A stretch of DNA of 64,000 nt. Source: an uncultured Collinsella sp. (GTDB lineage Bacteria; Actinomycetota; Coriobacteriia; Coriobacteriales; Coriobacteriaceae). The translations under genes and the position numbers were made by a program. The notes under the pieces are model-generated. The model ran no database searches, had not been told where the DNA came from, and was given only the letters and a program-made list of their open reading frames with translations. Each line of letters starts with the position of its first letter. Positions within the stretch are counted from its first letter, which is position 1. The stretch is from assembly GCA_900757495.1 (NCBI GenBank), contig CAAENX010000014.1, positions 205,172 through 269,171 on the forward strand, written 5' to 3'. Shown one piece after another: positions 36,687 through 45,208 of this stretch.

Positions 36687-38197
36687 TGGCTGCACGCTTT
36701 GGTGACATGCTGCTCGAGCAGCGTCGCCGAATGGGCCTTTCCATTCAGCAGGTCGCCAACACCATCAAAATCAGGCCGCAGATCATCGAGTTTTTCGAGA
36801 CCGGTAACTTTGCTTCGATGCCGCCGCGCGGCTATGCGCAGGGCATGATTTCGAGCTATGCTCGTTTTTTGGGCCTCAATCCGCGCGAGGTCGTCAATGC
36901 CTACTTTGACGACCTGATGGCATACGAACGCGAGACGTCGCAGCAGGGCGGTCGTTTTCAGGACGCCGCCGGCTACGTCAATTCGCGTTCCTCTGTCGAT
37001 AACGGGCGCTTCCTGATGGTTCAGGGTGGTCGCTCAACGCGTTATGGTCAGCGTCCGCAGCAGGCTGGCTATATTACCGAGACGGGGTCCAGTGAGGAAA
37101 TCCGTTCTCAGCGCGATCGTTTCCGCAGCACGCCTATGCCCGACGATCGTGCGCTTCCCGCTGCCCGCGGTGTGGTGCGCGATCCCCGTGTCGGCTACGG
37201 AGATGGCGGCTATTCCGATCGCGGTTACCGTTGTGCCTCTACGGGACGCTCTCGCGGTGGCTATGCGGATGCCGATACCACGCAGGTGACGCCGCGTCTT
37301 CGCTCTCAATCTCAGCCGTGTGGCCAGCGCCCTTCGGCTCCGCGTTCGGGCCAGCGTGGCTATCAAGGCCGCGGTGAACTTGCGCCCCGCTCGGGTCAGC
37401 GCGGCCTTCAGGGCCAGGGTGGCTATCGTGGCCGTTCCGATAGCAATCGTGGTCGTATGCCTCAGGGAGGTGGCCGCAGCAGTTCCAGTCGTGGACGCGG
37501 CGGATCTCGTACTCCTCAAAACAACGGGCTCGATCCGCGTATCGTCTACGCTGGCATCGGTGCCGTGGCGTTGCTGCTGATCGTGCTCATCGTGGTACTT
37601 CTGCGCGGCTGCGCATCTTCGACGCCCGAAACCACGCCCGAGACGCCTGCTGCTACCAAGACGACGACCAAGAAGTCTTCTAAGAAGACCGAAACGGTCG
37701 ACGAGGACGAAGACACCGATGAGGCGACGGATGAGTCGACCGGTTCGGACGCCACCAAGACGACGGCTAAAAAGGAAGAGAACGAGGCGACGAAGGTCAA
37801 GGTCTCCGTTGCCAAGGGAAAGACCGCGTGGATTGAGGTCAAGGTCGACGGAAAGTCGGTCTATGGCGCCCAGGCGACTGGCCCCTTTGAGCAGGAGTAC
37901 ACGCCCGAGTCCTCGATCGAGATCACCACGTCCAAGCCTTCCGATGTCACCGTTACCAAGAATGGCGAAAAGGTCCGTTACGATACCAAGACTTCGGGCG
38001 TGGCGCGTGTGACGATCACCGTTCCCAAGAAGGAGACGACCGATTCCGAGAATGGTGAAAGTTCTGATGGTGCCGACACCACCGACGGTACCGATACCAC
38101 CGACGGCACCGATGCCCAGTCCACGGATGGCGCCGATGCCGCAACTGACGGTCAGACGCCCACCGATTCTACCGACTATTCGTACGATAGCTATTAA
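36686..38197 (+). CDS. RodZ-like membrane protein: HTH, RG-rich linker, one helix, DUF4115-type C-terminus
   Basis: A 503-aa protein. The N-terminal Xre-type HTH (FGDMLLEQRRRMGLSIQQVA to GYAQGMISSYARFLGLNP) matches RodZ/YmfM. A ~170-residue disordered stretch follows, rich in Arg, Gly, Gln, Ser and Tyr, with repeated SGQRG motifs. Next comes one membrane helix (VYAGIGAVALLLIVLIVVLL, about residues 288-307), a Thr/Glu/Lys stalk, a DUF4115-like beta domain (VAKGKTAWIEVKVDGKSVYG), and an acidic TDG-repeat tail. RodZ links MreB to wall growth in rods; whether MreB is present here is unknown. ftsK followed by this HTH gene is a common Gram-positive order. Confidence 0.8.
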   Translation: MAARFGDMLLEQRRRMGLSIQQVANTIKIRPQIIEFFETGNFASMPPRGYAQGMISSYARFLGLNPREVVNAYFDDLMAYERETSQQGGRFQDAAGYVNSRSSVDNGRFLMVQGGRSTRYGQRPQQAGYITETGSSEEIRSQRDRFRSTPMPDDRALPAARGVVRDPRVGYGDGGYSDRGYRCASTGRSRGGYADADTTQVTPRLRSQSQPCGQRPSAPRSGQRGYQGRGELAPRSGQRGLQGQGGYRGRSDSNRGRMPQGGGRSSSSRGRGGSRTPQNNGLDPRIVYAGIGAVALLLIVLIVVLLRGCASSTPETTPETPAATKTTTKKSSKKTETVDEDEDTDEATDESTGSDATKTTAKKEENEATKVKVSVAKGKTAWIEVKVDGKSVYGAQATGPFEQEYTPESSIEITTSKPSDVTVTKNGEKVRYDTKTSGVARVTITVPKKETTDSENGESSDGADTTDGTDTTDGTDAQSTDGADAATDGQTPTDSTDYSYDSY

Positions 38198-38223
38198 GCC
38201 GCTCGTACGCGAAAGGAAACATC

Positions 38224-38721
38224 ATGGCTAAAGATTCCAGCTTCGACGTCGTGTCCGAGGTCAATATGCAAGAGGTCGACAACGCCTTCCAGCAGACCAC
38301 GCGCGAGATTTCCCAGCGCTATGACCTGAAGGATTCCGGCGCCACGATTGAGCTTTCGAAGGGCGACAAGCTCTTTACGATCAACGCCCCGGCCGACTTT
38401 GTCTCCAAGCAGATCATCGATGTCCTGAGCTCCAAGCTCATCAAGCGCGGCATCGACCTCAAGGCTGTTTCGTGGGATGCTCCGCAGGCGGCATCGGGCG
38501 GCACCGTGCGCGTGCTCGGCCATATCGTCGAGGGTATCGACCAGGCGACCGCCAAGAAGATCAACAAGGACATCAAGGACCAAAAGCTCAAGGTCAAGGT
38601 GACCATCGAAGCTGACAAGCTGCGTGTTTCCTCTGCTTCGAAGGACGCGTTGCAGACCGTGATTCAGTTCCTGCGCGACCAGGACTACGGCCAGCCGCTG
38701 CAGTTCACCAACTACCGCTAA
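38224..38721 (+). CDS. YajQ family nucleotide-binding protein
   Basis: A 165-aa cytoplasmic protein of UPF0234: SSFDVVSEVNMQEVDNAFQQ at the N-terminus and the C-terminal KDALQTVIQFLRDQDYGQPL. Two ferredoxin-like domains bind nucleotides; some homologues bind cyclic di-GMP. The function in this lineage is not known. GAAAGGAAAC is upstream of the ATG. Confidence 0.9.
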   Translation: MAKDSSFDVVSEVNMQEVDNAFQQTTREISQRYDLKDSGATIELSKGDKLFTINAPADFVSKQIIDVLSSKLIKRGIDLKAVSWDAPQAASGGTVRVLGHIVEGIDQATAKKINKDIKDQKLKVKVTIEADKLRVSSASKDALQTVIQFLRDQDYGQPLQFTNYR

Positions 38722-38748
38722 TATCATTCGAAAGGACCGCTCTCCAAC

Positions 38749-40098
38749 ATGGATACACCGTTGGGCTCCGTGCTCTACATCACCCTCGGGTGCGCCAAGA
38801 ACGAGGTCGATACCGACCGCATGCGTTCTCTTTTGACCGCCGCAGGCTACGAGGAGGCATTCGACCCGCAGGAGGCCGATATCGCCATCGTCAATACGTG
38901 CTCGTTCCTCGCCTCCGCAACGTCCGAGAGCATCGAGACCACGCTCGAGCTCGCCAACGAGGTGCAGGACGGCGTTCGTTCTTGCCCCATCGTCATGTGC
39001 GGCTGTGTGCCGTCGCGCTATGGCGACGACCTGCCTGACGAGCTGCCCGAGGTCGCTGCCTTTGTGAAGGCCGACGAGGAAGACGGCATCGTGGCGGTCA
39101 TCGATGGCGTGCTGGGTGTCGAGCGTGAGATCGCCGCCTATATTCCGCAGGTCAAGCGCACTGTCGAGGGCGCTGTCGCCTACGTCAAGATTTCCGATGG
39201 CTGCAACCGCTTCTGCAGCTTCTGCATGATCCCGTATATCCGCGGTCGTTATCACTCGCGCAATGCCGAGAGCATTATTTCCGAGGTGCGCGACTTGGTT
39301 GCCGGTGGCGTGCGCGAGATCGTGCTGATCGGCCAGGACACGGGCATCTGGGGCACCGACTTTGCCGACGAGGACGTCGCCGAGGGCTCGCCGCGCAATC
39401 TGGCGCAGCTGTTGCGCGCCGTCGCCGAGGCCGTGCGCCCGCACAACGTCTGGGTCCGTGTGCTCTACCTGCAGCCCGAGGGCATGACTGACGAGCTTAT
39501 CGAGACGATTCGCGATACCCCCGAGGTGCTGCCCTATATCGATATCCCCGTGCAGCACTGCGACGCGCGCATCCTCAAGGCTATGCGCCGTTCCGGTTCG
39601 CGTCAGGAGCTCGAGGACCTGTTCCACGATTTGCGTGAGCGCATCCCCGGCATCGTGATCCGTTCCACGGCCATGGTCGGCTTCCCGACCGAGACCGACG
39701 ACGAGTTCCGCGACCTTATCGACTTTATGGACACCGTCGGCTTTGACTACACGAGTGTCTTTGCCTACTCGCGTGAGGAGGGCAGCCTGGCCGCAAAGAT
39801 GGAGGGTCAGGTCGACGAAGGGGTCAAGCTCGAGCGCGCCCAGGAGGCCATGGACCTGGCCGAGTCGCTCGGTTTTGCCGCCACCGCCGCACATGTGGGC
39901 GAGCGCGCCCAGGTGATCGTCGACGGCATCGAGGAGACCGAGGACGGCGCCGAGCTGATCGGCCATGCCTGGTTCCAGGCGCCCGATTCCGATGGCGCGG
40001 TGCACTTGGACGCCAGCGAGGCGTCCGTGGGCGATATTCTGACTGTCGAGTTTACCGATAGCTTCTGCTATGAGCTTATCGGCCATGTTGTGGAGTAG
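38749..40098 (+). CDS. rimO: Ribosomal protein S12 methylthiotransferase RimO
   Basis: A 449-aa radical SAM enzyme that methylthiolates Asp on S12. N-terminal UPF0004 cysteines in ITLGCAKNEVDTDRM, NTCSFLASA, and MCGCVP; radical SAM motif CNRFCSFCMIPYIRGRY; C-terminal TRAM domain. GCAKNEVD distinguishes RimO from MiaB and MtaB, which are both also in this window. GAAAGGA precedes the ATG. Confidence 0.93.
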   Translation: MDTPLGSVLYITLGCAKNEVDTDRMRSLLTAAGYEEAFDPQEADIAIVNTCSFLASATSESIETTLELANEVQDGVRSCPIVMCGCVPSRYGDDLPDELPEVAAFVKADEEDGIVAVIDGVLGVEREIAAYIPQVKRTVEGAVAYVKISDGCNRFCSFCMIPYIRGRYHSRNAESIISEVRDLVAGGVREIVLIGQDTGIWGTDFADEDVAEGSPRNLAQLLRAVAEAVRPHNVWVRVLYLQPEGMTDELIETIRDTPEVLPYIDIPVQHCDARILKAMRRSGSRQELEDLFHDLRERIPGIVIRSTAMVGFPTETDDEFRDLIDFMDTVGFDYTSVFAYSREEGSLAAKMEGQVDEGVKLERAQEAMDLAESLGFAATAAHVGERAQVIVDGIEETEDGAELIGHAWFQAPDSDGAVHLDASEASVGDILTVEFTDSFCYELIGHVVE

Positions 40099-40107
40099 GA
40101 GAGCGTC

Positions 40108-40746
40108 GTGGCTAACGAGAGCAATAAGGAACTGACGAGTGTCTGGACGCCCTCCAACATCGTGACGTGCGTGCGCATCGTCTTTATCCCGGTGTTCATG
40201 ATCGTCTCGGCGCTGTCTCACACGAGTGTTGCCGGTACGAATTGGAGCACCTTCGACGGCCCGCTCGCCGCCGCTGCCTTCATTCTGTATGTGATCCTGT
40301 CGTGCACCGATAAGGTTGACGGTTATCTGGCGCGCTCTCGCAACGAGATCACCGACTTCGGTAAGTTCTTGGATCCCATCGCCGATAAGCTGCTCGTGTT
40401 CTCGGCCCTGCTGCTGTTCTTGGACTTTGGTGCCGTAACCGTGTGGTCGGTGTTCATTATCCTGTTTCGCGAGCTGCTGGTGAGCGCCCTGCGCATGGTT
40501 GCGAGTGCCGCCGGTGTGGTCGTTGCCGCCGATAAGCTCGGCAAGTACAAGACGGCGACCACGATGGTCTCCATCTGCGGTTACCTGTGCGTCTTTGCGA
40601 TGGCCGGCTTGCACCTTGGCCCGGTGGCGCTGACGCTCGGCATCTACTCGGTGTCGCGCTTCCTGTACGCCGTTGCCGTTGTCTTGACCGTTATCTCGGG
40701 CGCCCAGTACTTCTGGAACTGCCGCAAGATCGTTTTTTCGGTCTAG
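40108..40746 (+). CDS. pgsA: CDP-diacylglycerol-glycerol-3-phosphate 3-phosphatidyltransferase
   Basis: A 212-aa membrane enzyme making phosphatidylglycerol-phosphate. The CDP-alcohol transferase motif is read as DKVDGYLARSRNEITDFGKF followed by LDPIADK, with all expected Asp residues. Several hydrophobic helices follow. It starts at GTG, nine bases after rimO, and precedes cinA-recA, as in many Gram-positives. A second, more divergent family member is at 61046-61750. Confidence 0.9.
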   Translation: MANESNKELTSVWTPSNIVTCVRIVFIPVFMIVSALSHTSVAGTNWSTFDGPLAAAAFILYVILSCTDKVDGYLARSRNEITDFGKFLDPIADKLLVFSALLLFLDFGAVTVWSVFIILFRELLVSALRMVASAAGVVVAADKLGKYKTATTMVSICGYLCVFAMAGLHLGPVALTLGIYSVSRFLYAVAVVLTVISGAQYFWNCRKIVFSV

Positions 40747-40758
40747 GTCCTGGTGGGT

Positions 40759-41289
40759 ATGACGGACTCTTTTGAGCAGATTTCCGCACATAATGAGGAG
40801 CTGGCGCGTGATATTGTCGAGCGCGCGAGCGCTCGGGGCGTGACGGTTTCGACGGCTGAGTCGCTGACGGCTGGCATGATCGCCTCGACGATTGCCGATA
40901 TCCCGGGTGCCTCGGCGGTGCTGCGTGGCGGTGCGGTGACCTACTGCGATGAGATCAAGCATCGCGTTCTGGGTGTTGAGCAGGAGACGCTCGACCGCTA
41001 TACCGCGGTGTCGCATCAGACCGCGCGCGAGATGGCGTCTGGTTCGCTGGGGCTGTACCAGAGCGATATCGCCGTGAGCGCAACGGGTTATGCCGGCCCC
41101 GGCGGCGGCACTGAGGACGATCCGGCTGGCACTTTCTATATTGGCTGGGCGTATCGCGCGGCTGATGGGGAAGTGCCGGTCGTGGACTCTGTGCGCTGCC
41201 ACTATGAGGGCGACCGTTCGTGTGTTCGTGCCGATGCGGTCGCGGAGGCATTGGGACGCATTGCCCTTGTGCTTAACTCTATGGAATAG
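40759..41289 (+). CDS. CinA C-terminal domain protein (nicotinamide-nucleotide amidase type)
   Basis: A 176-aa CinA_C/PncC protein: VSTAESLTAGMIASTIADIPG, the nucleophile region RGGAVTYCDEIKH, and SATGYAGPGGG. Known members deamidate NMN in pyridine-nucleotide salvage. The N-terminal MoCF domain of full CinA is absent. A GTG at 40753 is an alternative start. cinA next to recA is classical; in streptococci the pair is competence-induced, but here a terminator separates them. Confidence 0.88.
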   Translation: MTDSFEQISAHNEELARDIVERASARGVTVSTAESLTAGMIASTIADIPGASAVLRGGAVTYCDEIKHRVLGVEQETLDRYTAVSHQTAREMASGSLGLYQSDIAVSATGYAGPGGGTEDDPAGTFYIGWAYRAADGEVPVVDSVRCHYEGDRSCVRADAVAEALGRIALVLNSME

Positions 41290-41296
41290 ACGTGTT

Positions 41297-41323
41297 TTAA
41301 GGGGCCTCCGGGCCCCTTAATTG
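41297..41323 (+). terminator. Terminator after cinA
   Basis: TTAAGGGGCC / GGCCCCTTAA, perfect 10-bp stem with a 4-nt loop, followed by TTG. Confidence 0.75.
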
Positions 41324-41394
41324 TGGAGATAGGGACCTCTGGCGAATTTGCTCTTTGTGCAGGTAGTTGGCGTATTCTTTCTCGCCGCGCCTTG

Positions 41395-41456
41395 TTTGGT
41401 CCGCCTATGGTCAAGTTTTTGGTCAGTGTTTGGTCGGCGTTTGGTTGGGTTTTGGA
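41395..41456 (+). promoter_or_regulatory. Helically phased TTTGGT direct-repeat array upstream of recA
   Basis: TTTGGT or a one-base variant starts at 41395, 41406 (TATGGT), 41418, 41429, 41440 and 41451 (TTTGGA). Spacings are 11, 12, 11, 11 and 11, so all lie on one face of the helix. The array ends about 32 bases upstream of the recA -35. This layout is typical of direct-repeat sites for OmpR/PhoB-type or SARP-type winged-helix activators. A shorter version lies before comEA. Confidence 0.6.
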
Positions 41457-41487
41457 AAGGTCGGCTGCATATGATTTATCTGAACGG

Positions 41488-41516
41488 TTGACCACGAACA
41501 GCCGTTCGTTTATTAT
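41488..41516 (+). promoter_or_regulatory. recA promoter with LexA (SOS) box in the spacer
   Basis: -35 TTGACC (41488-41493), 17-bp spacer, -10 TATTAT (41511-41516). The spacer holds CGAACAGCCGTTCG (41495-41508), matching the Gram-positive SOS consensus GAAC-N4-GTTC. LexA would sit exactly on the promoter. Confidence 0.9.
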
Positions 41517-41546
41517 CGATGCAGGTTGTTAAGAGGAGGGCTATTC

Positions 41547-42695
41547 ATGGCCAAGAATTCAGGTCCCGTACGTACCGTTCATGCTCGCACGACGGGTAAA
41601 GAGCGCGATGAGATGATCGCCACCACCAAGGCCGAGATCGAGAAGAAATTCGGCCAGGGTTCCATCATGAGGTACGGCGACGGTGGTCCCGAGCTCGAGG
41701 TCGAGGCCATTCCCACGGGCGCCCTGGCCCTCGATGCCGCGCTGGGCATCGGCGGCGTGCCGCGTGGCCGTATCGTCGAGATTTACGGTCCCGAGTCCTC
41801 CGGTAAGACAACGCTTTCGCTCGAGATTTTGGCAGAGGCCCAGGCTATGGGCGGCGTCGTGGCATTTATCGATGCCGAGCACGCGCTCGATCCCACGTAT
41901 GCCGCACGTATCGGCGTGGACATCGATGAGGTCCTCATTTCCCAGCCCGATACGGGCGAGCAGGCGCTCGAGATCGTTGACATGCTTGTGCGCTCTGGCG
42001 CCATCGACGCCATCGTCGTCGACTCTGTCGCCGCTTTGACCCCGCGTGCCGAGATCGAGGGCGAGATCGGCGATACTACGGTCGGCCTTCAAGCCCGTCT
42101 GATGAGCCAGGCGCTCCGTAAGCTCGCCGGCTCGCTCGCCAAATCTAAAACGACATGCATCTTCATTAACCAGCTGCGCGAGAAGATCGGCGTCATGTTC
42201 GGCAACCCCGAGACCACGACGGGCGGCCGCGCCCTCAAGTTCTTCTCGTCGGTGCGCATCGATATTCGCCGCATCGACAGCATCAAGCTCAAGGACGAGG
42301 TCATCGGCAATCGTGTGCGTGCCAAGGTCGTTAAGAACAAGGTGGCGGCACCGTTCCGCTCTGCCGAGTTCGACATCATGTACGGCACGGGCATCTCTAA
42401 GGAGGGCTCGATTCTGGACATGGCCGTCGAGTGCGGTATCTGCAAAAAGATGGGCTCTTGGTTTGCTTACGGTGAGGACAAGCTCGGTAATGGTCGCGAG
42501 GCCGCTAAGGCGTTCCTGCGCGAACACCCCGATTGTGCTGACGAGATCGAGCATAAGGTTCGCCTCGCCTGCGGCCTTGAATTCGATGACGACGCTCCGT
42601 CCGAGGTCGAGCTGACCGATCAGCCCGAAACTGAGGAGTTCGATGAGCTTTACGCCATCGATGGCTCCGCGATGCTCGATGATGATGACGAGTAG
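41547..42695 (+). CDS. recA: Recombinase RecA
   Basis: A 382-aa strand-exchange ATPase and LexA coprotease. Walker A is GPESSGKTT; KKFGQGSIMRYGD, FIDAEHALDP, the DNA-binding loop 1 EIEGEIGD and the segment TTGGRALKFFSSVRIDIRR are all standard. The acidic C-terminal tail ends in DDDDE. The start has GAGGAGG; an in-frame ATG 21 bases upstream overlaps that site and is rejected. Regulation: an SOS box plus an upstream phased repeat array. recX follows after 11 bases. Confidence 0.97.
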   Translation: MAKNSGPVRTVHARTTGKERDEMIATTKAEIEKKFGQGSIMRYGDGGPELEVEAIPTGALALDAALGIGGVPRGRIVEIYGPESSGKTTLSLEILAEAQAMGGVVAFIDAEHALDPTYAARIGVDIDEVLISQPDTGEQALEIVDMLVRSGAIDAIVVDSVAALTPRAEIEGEIGDTTVGLQARLMSQALRKLAGSLAKSKTTCIFINQLREKIGVMFGNPETTTGGRALKFFSSVRIDIRRIDSIKLKDEVIGNRVRAKVVKNKVAAPFRSAEFDIMYGTGISKEGSILDMAVECGICKKMGSWFAYGEDKLGNGREAAKAFLREHPDCADEIEHKVRLACGLEFDDDAPSEVELTDQPETEEFDELYAIDGSAMLDDDDE

Positions 42696-42706
42696 CGGAT
42701 GCCCTC

Positions 42707-43399
42707 ATGTCGTATACGGTGACCGAGGCAACGGTCGTCTTTCCCGATAAAAAGGCGGCCTCCTCGTTTTCGAGTGGGTATGCATCAAAAAAGCCTTGTG
42801 CACATATCGACTGTGAGCTCGAGGGCGGTTTTGAACGATCCATCTGGATTCCTGTTCGTGTCGCGCGCCTATTCCTTAAAAATCGCCCCGATCTTCCCTG
42901 CGATTGGGATGAGTTTCGCGAGGCGGTGCAACTTATTGAGCGTAAGTGCGCGCTCACCATGGTGACTGAGATGCTGTCGCGCCGCGACCATGCCACGGGT
43001 GAGGTCCGTGACAAGCTCGCTCGTTACGGATTTCGCCAACCCGCAATTGATTTCGCCGTCCAGCGTGCCACTGAGTATCGCTTTTTAGATGAGAACCGCT
43101 TTTGTTCGTACTTTATCGAGGAGCGCAAACGACGTGGCTGGGGACAGCGCAAGATTGAGACCGAGCTCAAGCGCCGCCATGTCGTGCTCGATGATATCCC
43201 CGGCTATCCCGAGGATTATTTTGCCGTGGAGGACGACTTGGCTCGCGCATCGGCTTTACTCGCGAAGCGTCGTGTTCCCGAGACACGTGGATTCGAAAAG
43301 CTCGTCCGGTTTTTGATGGGTAAGGGCTTTTCGTACCACATCGCCGCCGATGCCGTTAAGGCGCGTCTCGATGCCGAACATGAGGAATGTGCAGTTTAG
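42707..43399 (+). CDS. recX: RecX-like regulator of RecA
   Basis: A 230-aa helical-repeat protein. The C-terminal two-thirds match RecX: LSRRDHATGEVRDKLARYGF, FLDENRFCSYFIEERKRRGWGQRKI. The N-terminal ~70 residues are poorly conserved, as in other RecX proteins. It modulates RecA filaments and is co-transcribed with recA. Confidence 0.85.
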   Translation: MSYTVTEATVVFPDKKAASSFSSGYASKKPCAHIDCELEGGFERSIWIPVRVARLFLKNRPDLPCDWDEFREAVQLIERKCALTMVTEMLSRRDHATGEVRDKLARYGFRQPAIDFAVQRATEYRFLDENRFCSYFIEERKRRGWGQRKIETELKRRHVVLDDIPGYPEDYFAVEDDLARASALLAKRRVPETRGFEKLVRFLMGKGFSYHIAADAVKARLDAEHEECAV

Positions 43400-43461
43400 A
43401 CACATGTGGTTTGCGTACCCGCCGTTCACCGCGTTTTAGTCGCCGTACCGGGTCCATTTAT

Positions 43462-43490
43462 TTGACAGTTGTTACGGTTCAACGTACGAT
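43462..43490 (+). promoter_or_regulatory. Promoter of rny
   Basis: TTGACA (43462-43467), 17-bp spacer, TACGAT (43485-43490). This is the best sigma-70-type promoter seen in the window. It gives a leader of about 160 nt. Confidence 0.8.
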
Positions 43491-43595
43491 AAACACTGTC
43501 ATTTGCTTTGTGATATGTGCTCATCTTTGATGAGTTTGTTTATATGTTTATCTGTATCCGACCCGCATAAGCTGCGCCCATATTACTCAAATGTC

Positions 43596-43630
43596 GCGAG
43601 CCGTTCGCAAGGACGGTTCGCTTTGTTGTG
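43596..43630 (+). promoter_or_regulatory. Terminator-like hairpin in the rny leader
   Basis: GCGAGCCGT (43596-43604) pairs with ACGGTTCGC (43613-43621) with one G-T, followed by TTTGTTGTG. It lies between the promoter and the gene, so it could attenuate rny. A smaller hairpin CTCATC-TTT-GATGAG lies upstream, around 43519-43533. Confidence 0.5.
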
Positions 43631-43656
43631 TAACGAATCCATAAAAAGGAGTGAGC

Positions 43657-45207
43657 ATGCCTATTATCGCAGCGCTCGTTGGCATCGTTTTGGGTGCCAT
43701 CGCCGCCATTGCCTACATGCGCACCGCCAAGCAGGGTAGTCTTCACGAGGCCGACGAAAAGATCCAGTCGGCTCACGCACAGGCTGAGTCCCTAATCGGT
43801 GATGCAAAGCGTCAGGCCGAGACCCTCAAAAAAGAGGCTCTGCTTGAGGCAAAGGAAGAGATCATCAAGAATAAGCAGGCTGCCGAGGCCGAGGACAAGC
43901 AGCGTAAGAGCGAGATTCGTACGCTCGAGAACCGTGTGATGCAGCGCGAGGAGTCCCTCGATCGCCGCAACGATGCCCTCGACAAGCGTGAGCATCAGCT
44001 GTCCAGCCAGGCTGGCCAGGTCGAGAAGCGCTCCCGCGAGCTTGAGGAGCTCTGCGCCAAGCAGACCTCGGAGCTCGAGCGCATCGCCGACCTGACCCGT
44101 GAGGACGCTCACAAGGAGCTCCTCGACAAGGTTCGCGGCGAGGTTACCCACGAGGCAGCCACGATCATCCGCGAGTCCGAGCAGCAGGTCCGCGCCGAGT
44201 GCCACAAGACCGCTCAGGAGATTCTCTCCCTGGCGATTCAGCGTTGTGCCGCCGACCACACCGCCGAGGTCACCGTTACCTCCGTGCACATTCCTTCCGA
44301 TGACCTCAAGGGTCGCATCATCGGCCGCGAGGGTCGCAACATCCGTACCTTTGAGCAGGTTTCCGGCGTCAACCTGGTGATCGATGATACGCCCGAGACC
44401 GTCGTGCTTTCGAGCTTCGATCCGGTCCGTCGCGAGACCGCCCGCGTCGCCCTCGAGAACCTTATTGCTGACGGCCGCATTCATCCTGCCCGTATCGAGG
44501 AGATGTATCACAAGGCCGCCGACTTGGTTCAGCAGCGCGTGCGCGAGGCTGGCGAACAGGCTGCCTTCGATACCGGTATCCACGATCTGCATCCCGAGAT
44601 CGTTAAGACCCTGGGCGCTCTGCGCTACCGCACCTCGTTTGGCCAGAACGTGCTCCAGCATTCCCTCGAGGTTTCCGACCTGTGCGGCGTGATGGCTTCC
44701 GAGCTTGGCCTGGACGTTGTGACCGCCAAGCGTGCCGGCCTGCTGCACGATCTTGGTAAGGCTATCGACCATGACGTCGAGGGTCCGCATGCCGTTATCG
44801 GCGCCGAGCTCGCCCGTCGCTATGGCGAGAAGCCCGTTATCGTTCACGCTATCGAGGCCCATCACGCCGACGTCGACCCCAACACGGTGCTCGATGTTCT
44901 GGTCCAGGCTGCCGATGCCGTTTCTGCCTCTCGCCCCGGTGCCCGTCGCGAATCGGCCGAGAATTACATCAAACGCCTTGAGAAGCTCGAGGAGATCGCC
45001 AATTCCCATGACGGCGTCGAGCGTACCTATGCCATGCAGGCTGGTCGCGAGGTCCACGTCATGGTTCAGCCGGACAAGATTTCCGATGCTCAGTCCACGG
45101 TCTTGGCTCATGACATCGCCCATCAAATCGAGGAAGAGATGGAGTATCCCGGTCAGGTGCGCGTCGTCGTGATTCGCGAGAGTCGCGCTGTCGATATCGC
45201 TAAATAA
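43657..45207 (+). CDS. rny: Ribonuclease Y
   Basis: A 516-aa membrane-anchored endoribonuclease initiating mRNA decay. N-terminal membrane helix (IIAALVGIVLGAIAAIAYM), long coiled coil (residues ~25-200), KH domain (LKGRIIGREGRNIRTFEQVSGV), HD domain with the metal pair HDLGK. The ATG at 43657 has AAGGAG at proper spacing; the GTG six bases earlier is less likely. It sits in the conserved recA-recX-rny-...-spoVS-miaB order. Confidence 0.95.
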   Translation: MPIIAALVGIVLGAIAAIAYMRTAKQGSLHEADEKIQSAHAQAESLIGDAKRQAETLKKEALLEAKEEIIKNKQAAEAEDKQRKSEIRTLENRVMQREESLDRRNDALDKREHQLSSQAGQVEKRSRELEELCAKQTSELERIADLTREDAHKELLDKVRGEVTHEAATIIRESEQQVRAECHKTAQEILSLAIQRCAADHTAEVTVTSVHIPSDDLKGRIIGREGRNIRTFEQVSGVNLVIDDTPETVVLSSFDPVRRETARVALENLIADGRIHPARIEEMYHKAADLVQQRVREAGEQAAFDTGIHDLHPEIVKTLGALRYRTSFGQNVLQHSLEVSDLCGVMASELGLDVVTAKRAGLLHDLGKAIDHDVEGPHAVIGAELARRYGEKPVIVHAIEAHHADVDPNTVLDVLVQAADAVSASRPGARRESAENYIKRLEKLEEIANSHDGVERTYAMQAGREVHVMVQPDKISDAQSTVLAHDIAHQIEEEMEYPGQVRVVVIRESRAVDIAK

Positions 45208-45208
45208 C

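Noticed and set aside
38194..41202. 1,002-codon minus-strand frame across yajQ, rimO, pgsA and cinA
   Set aside because: It spans several real genes on the other strand, has composition typical of antisense frames and no recognisable domain.
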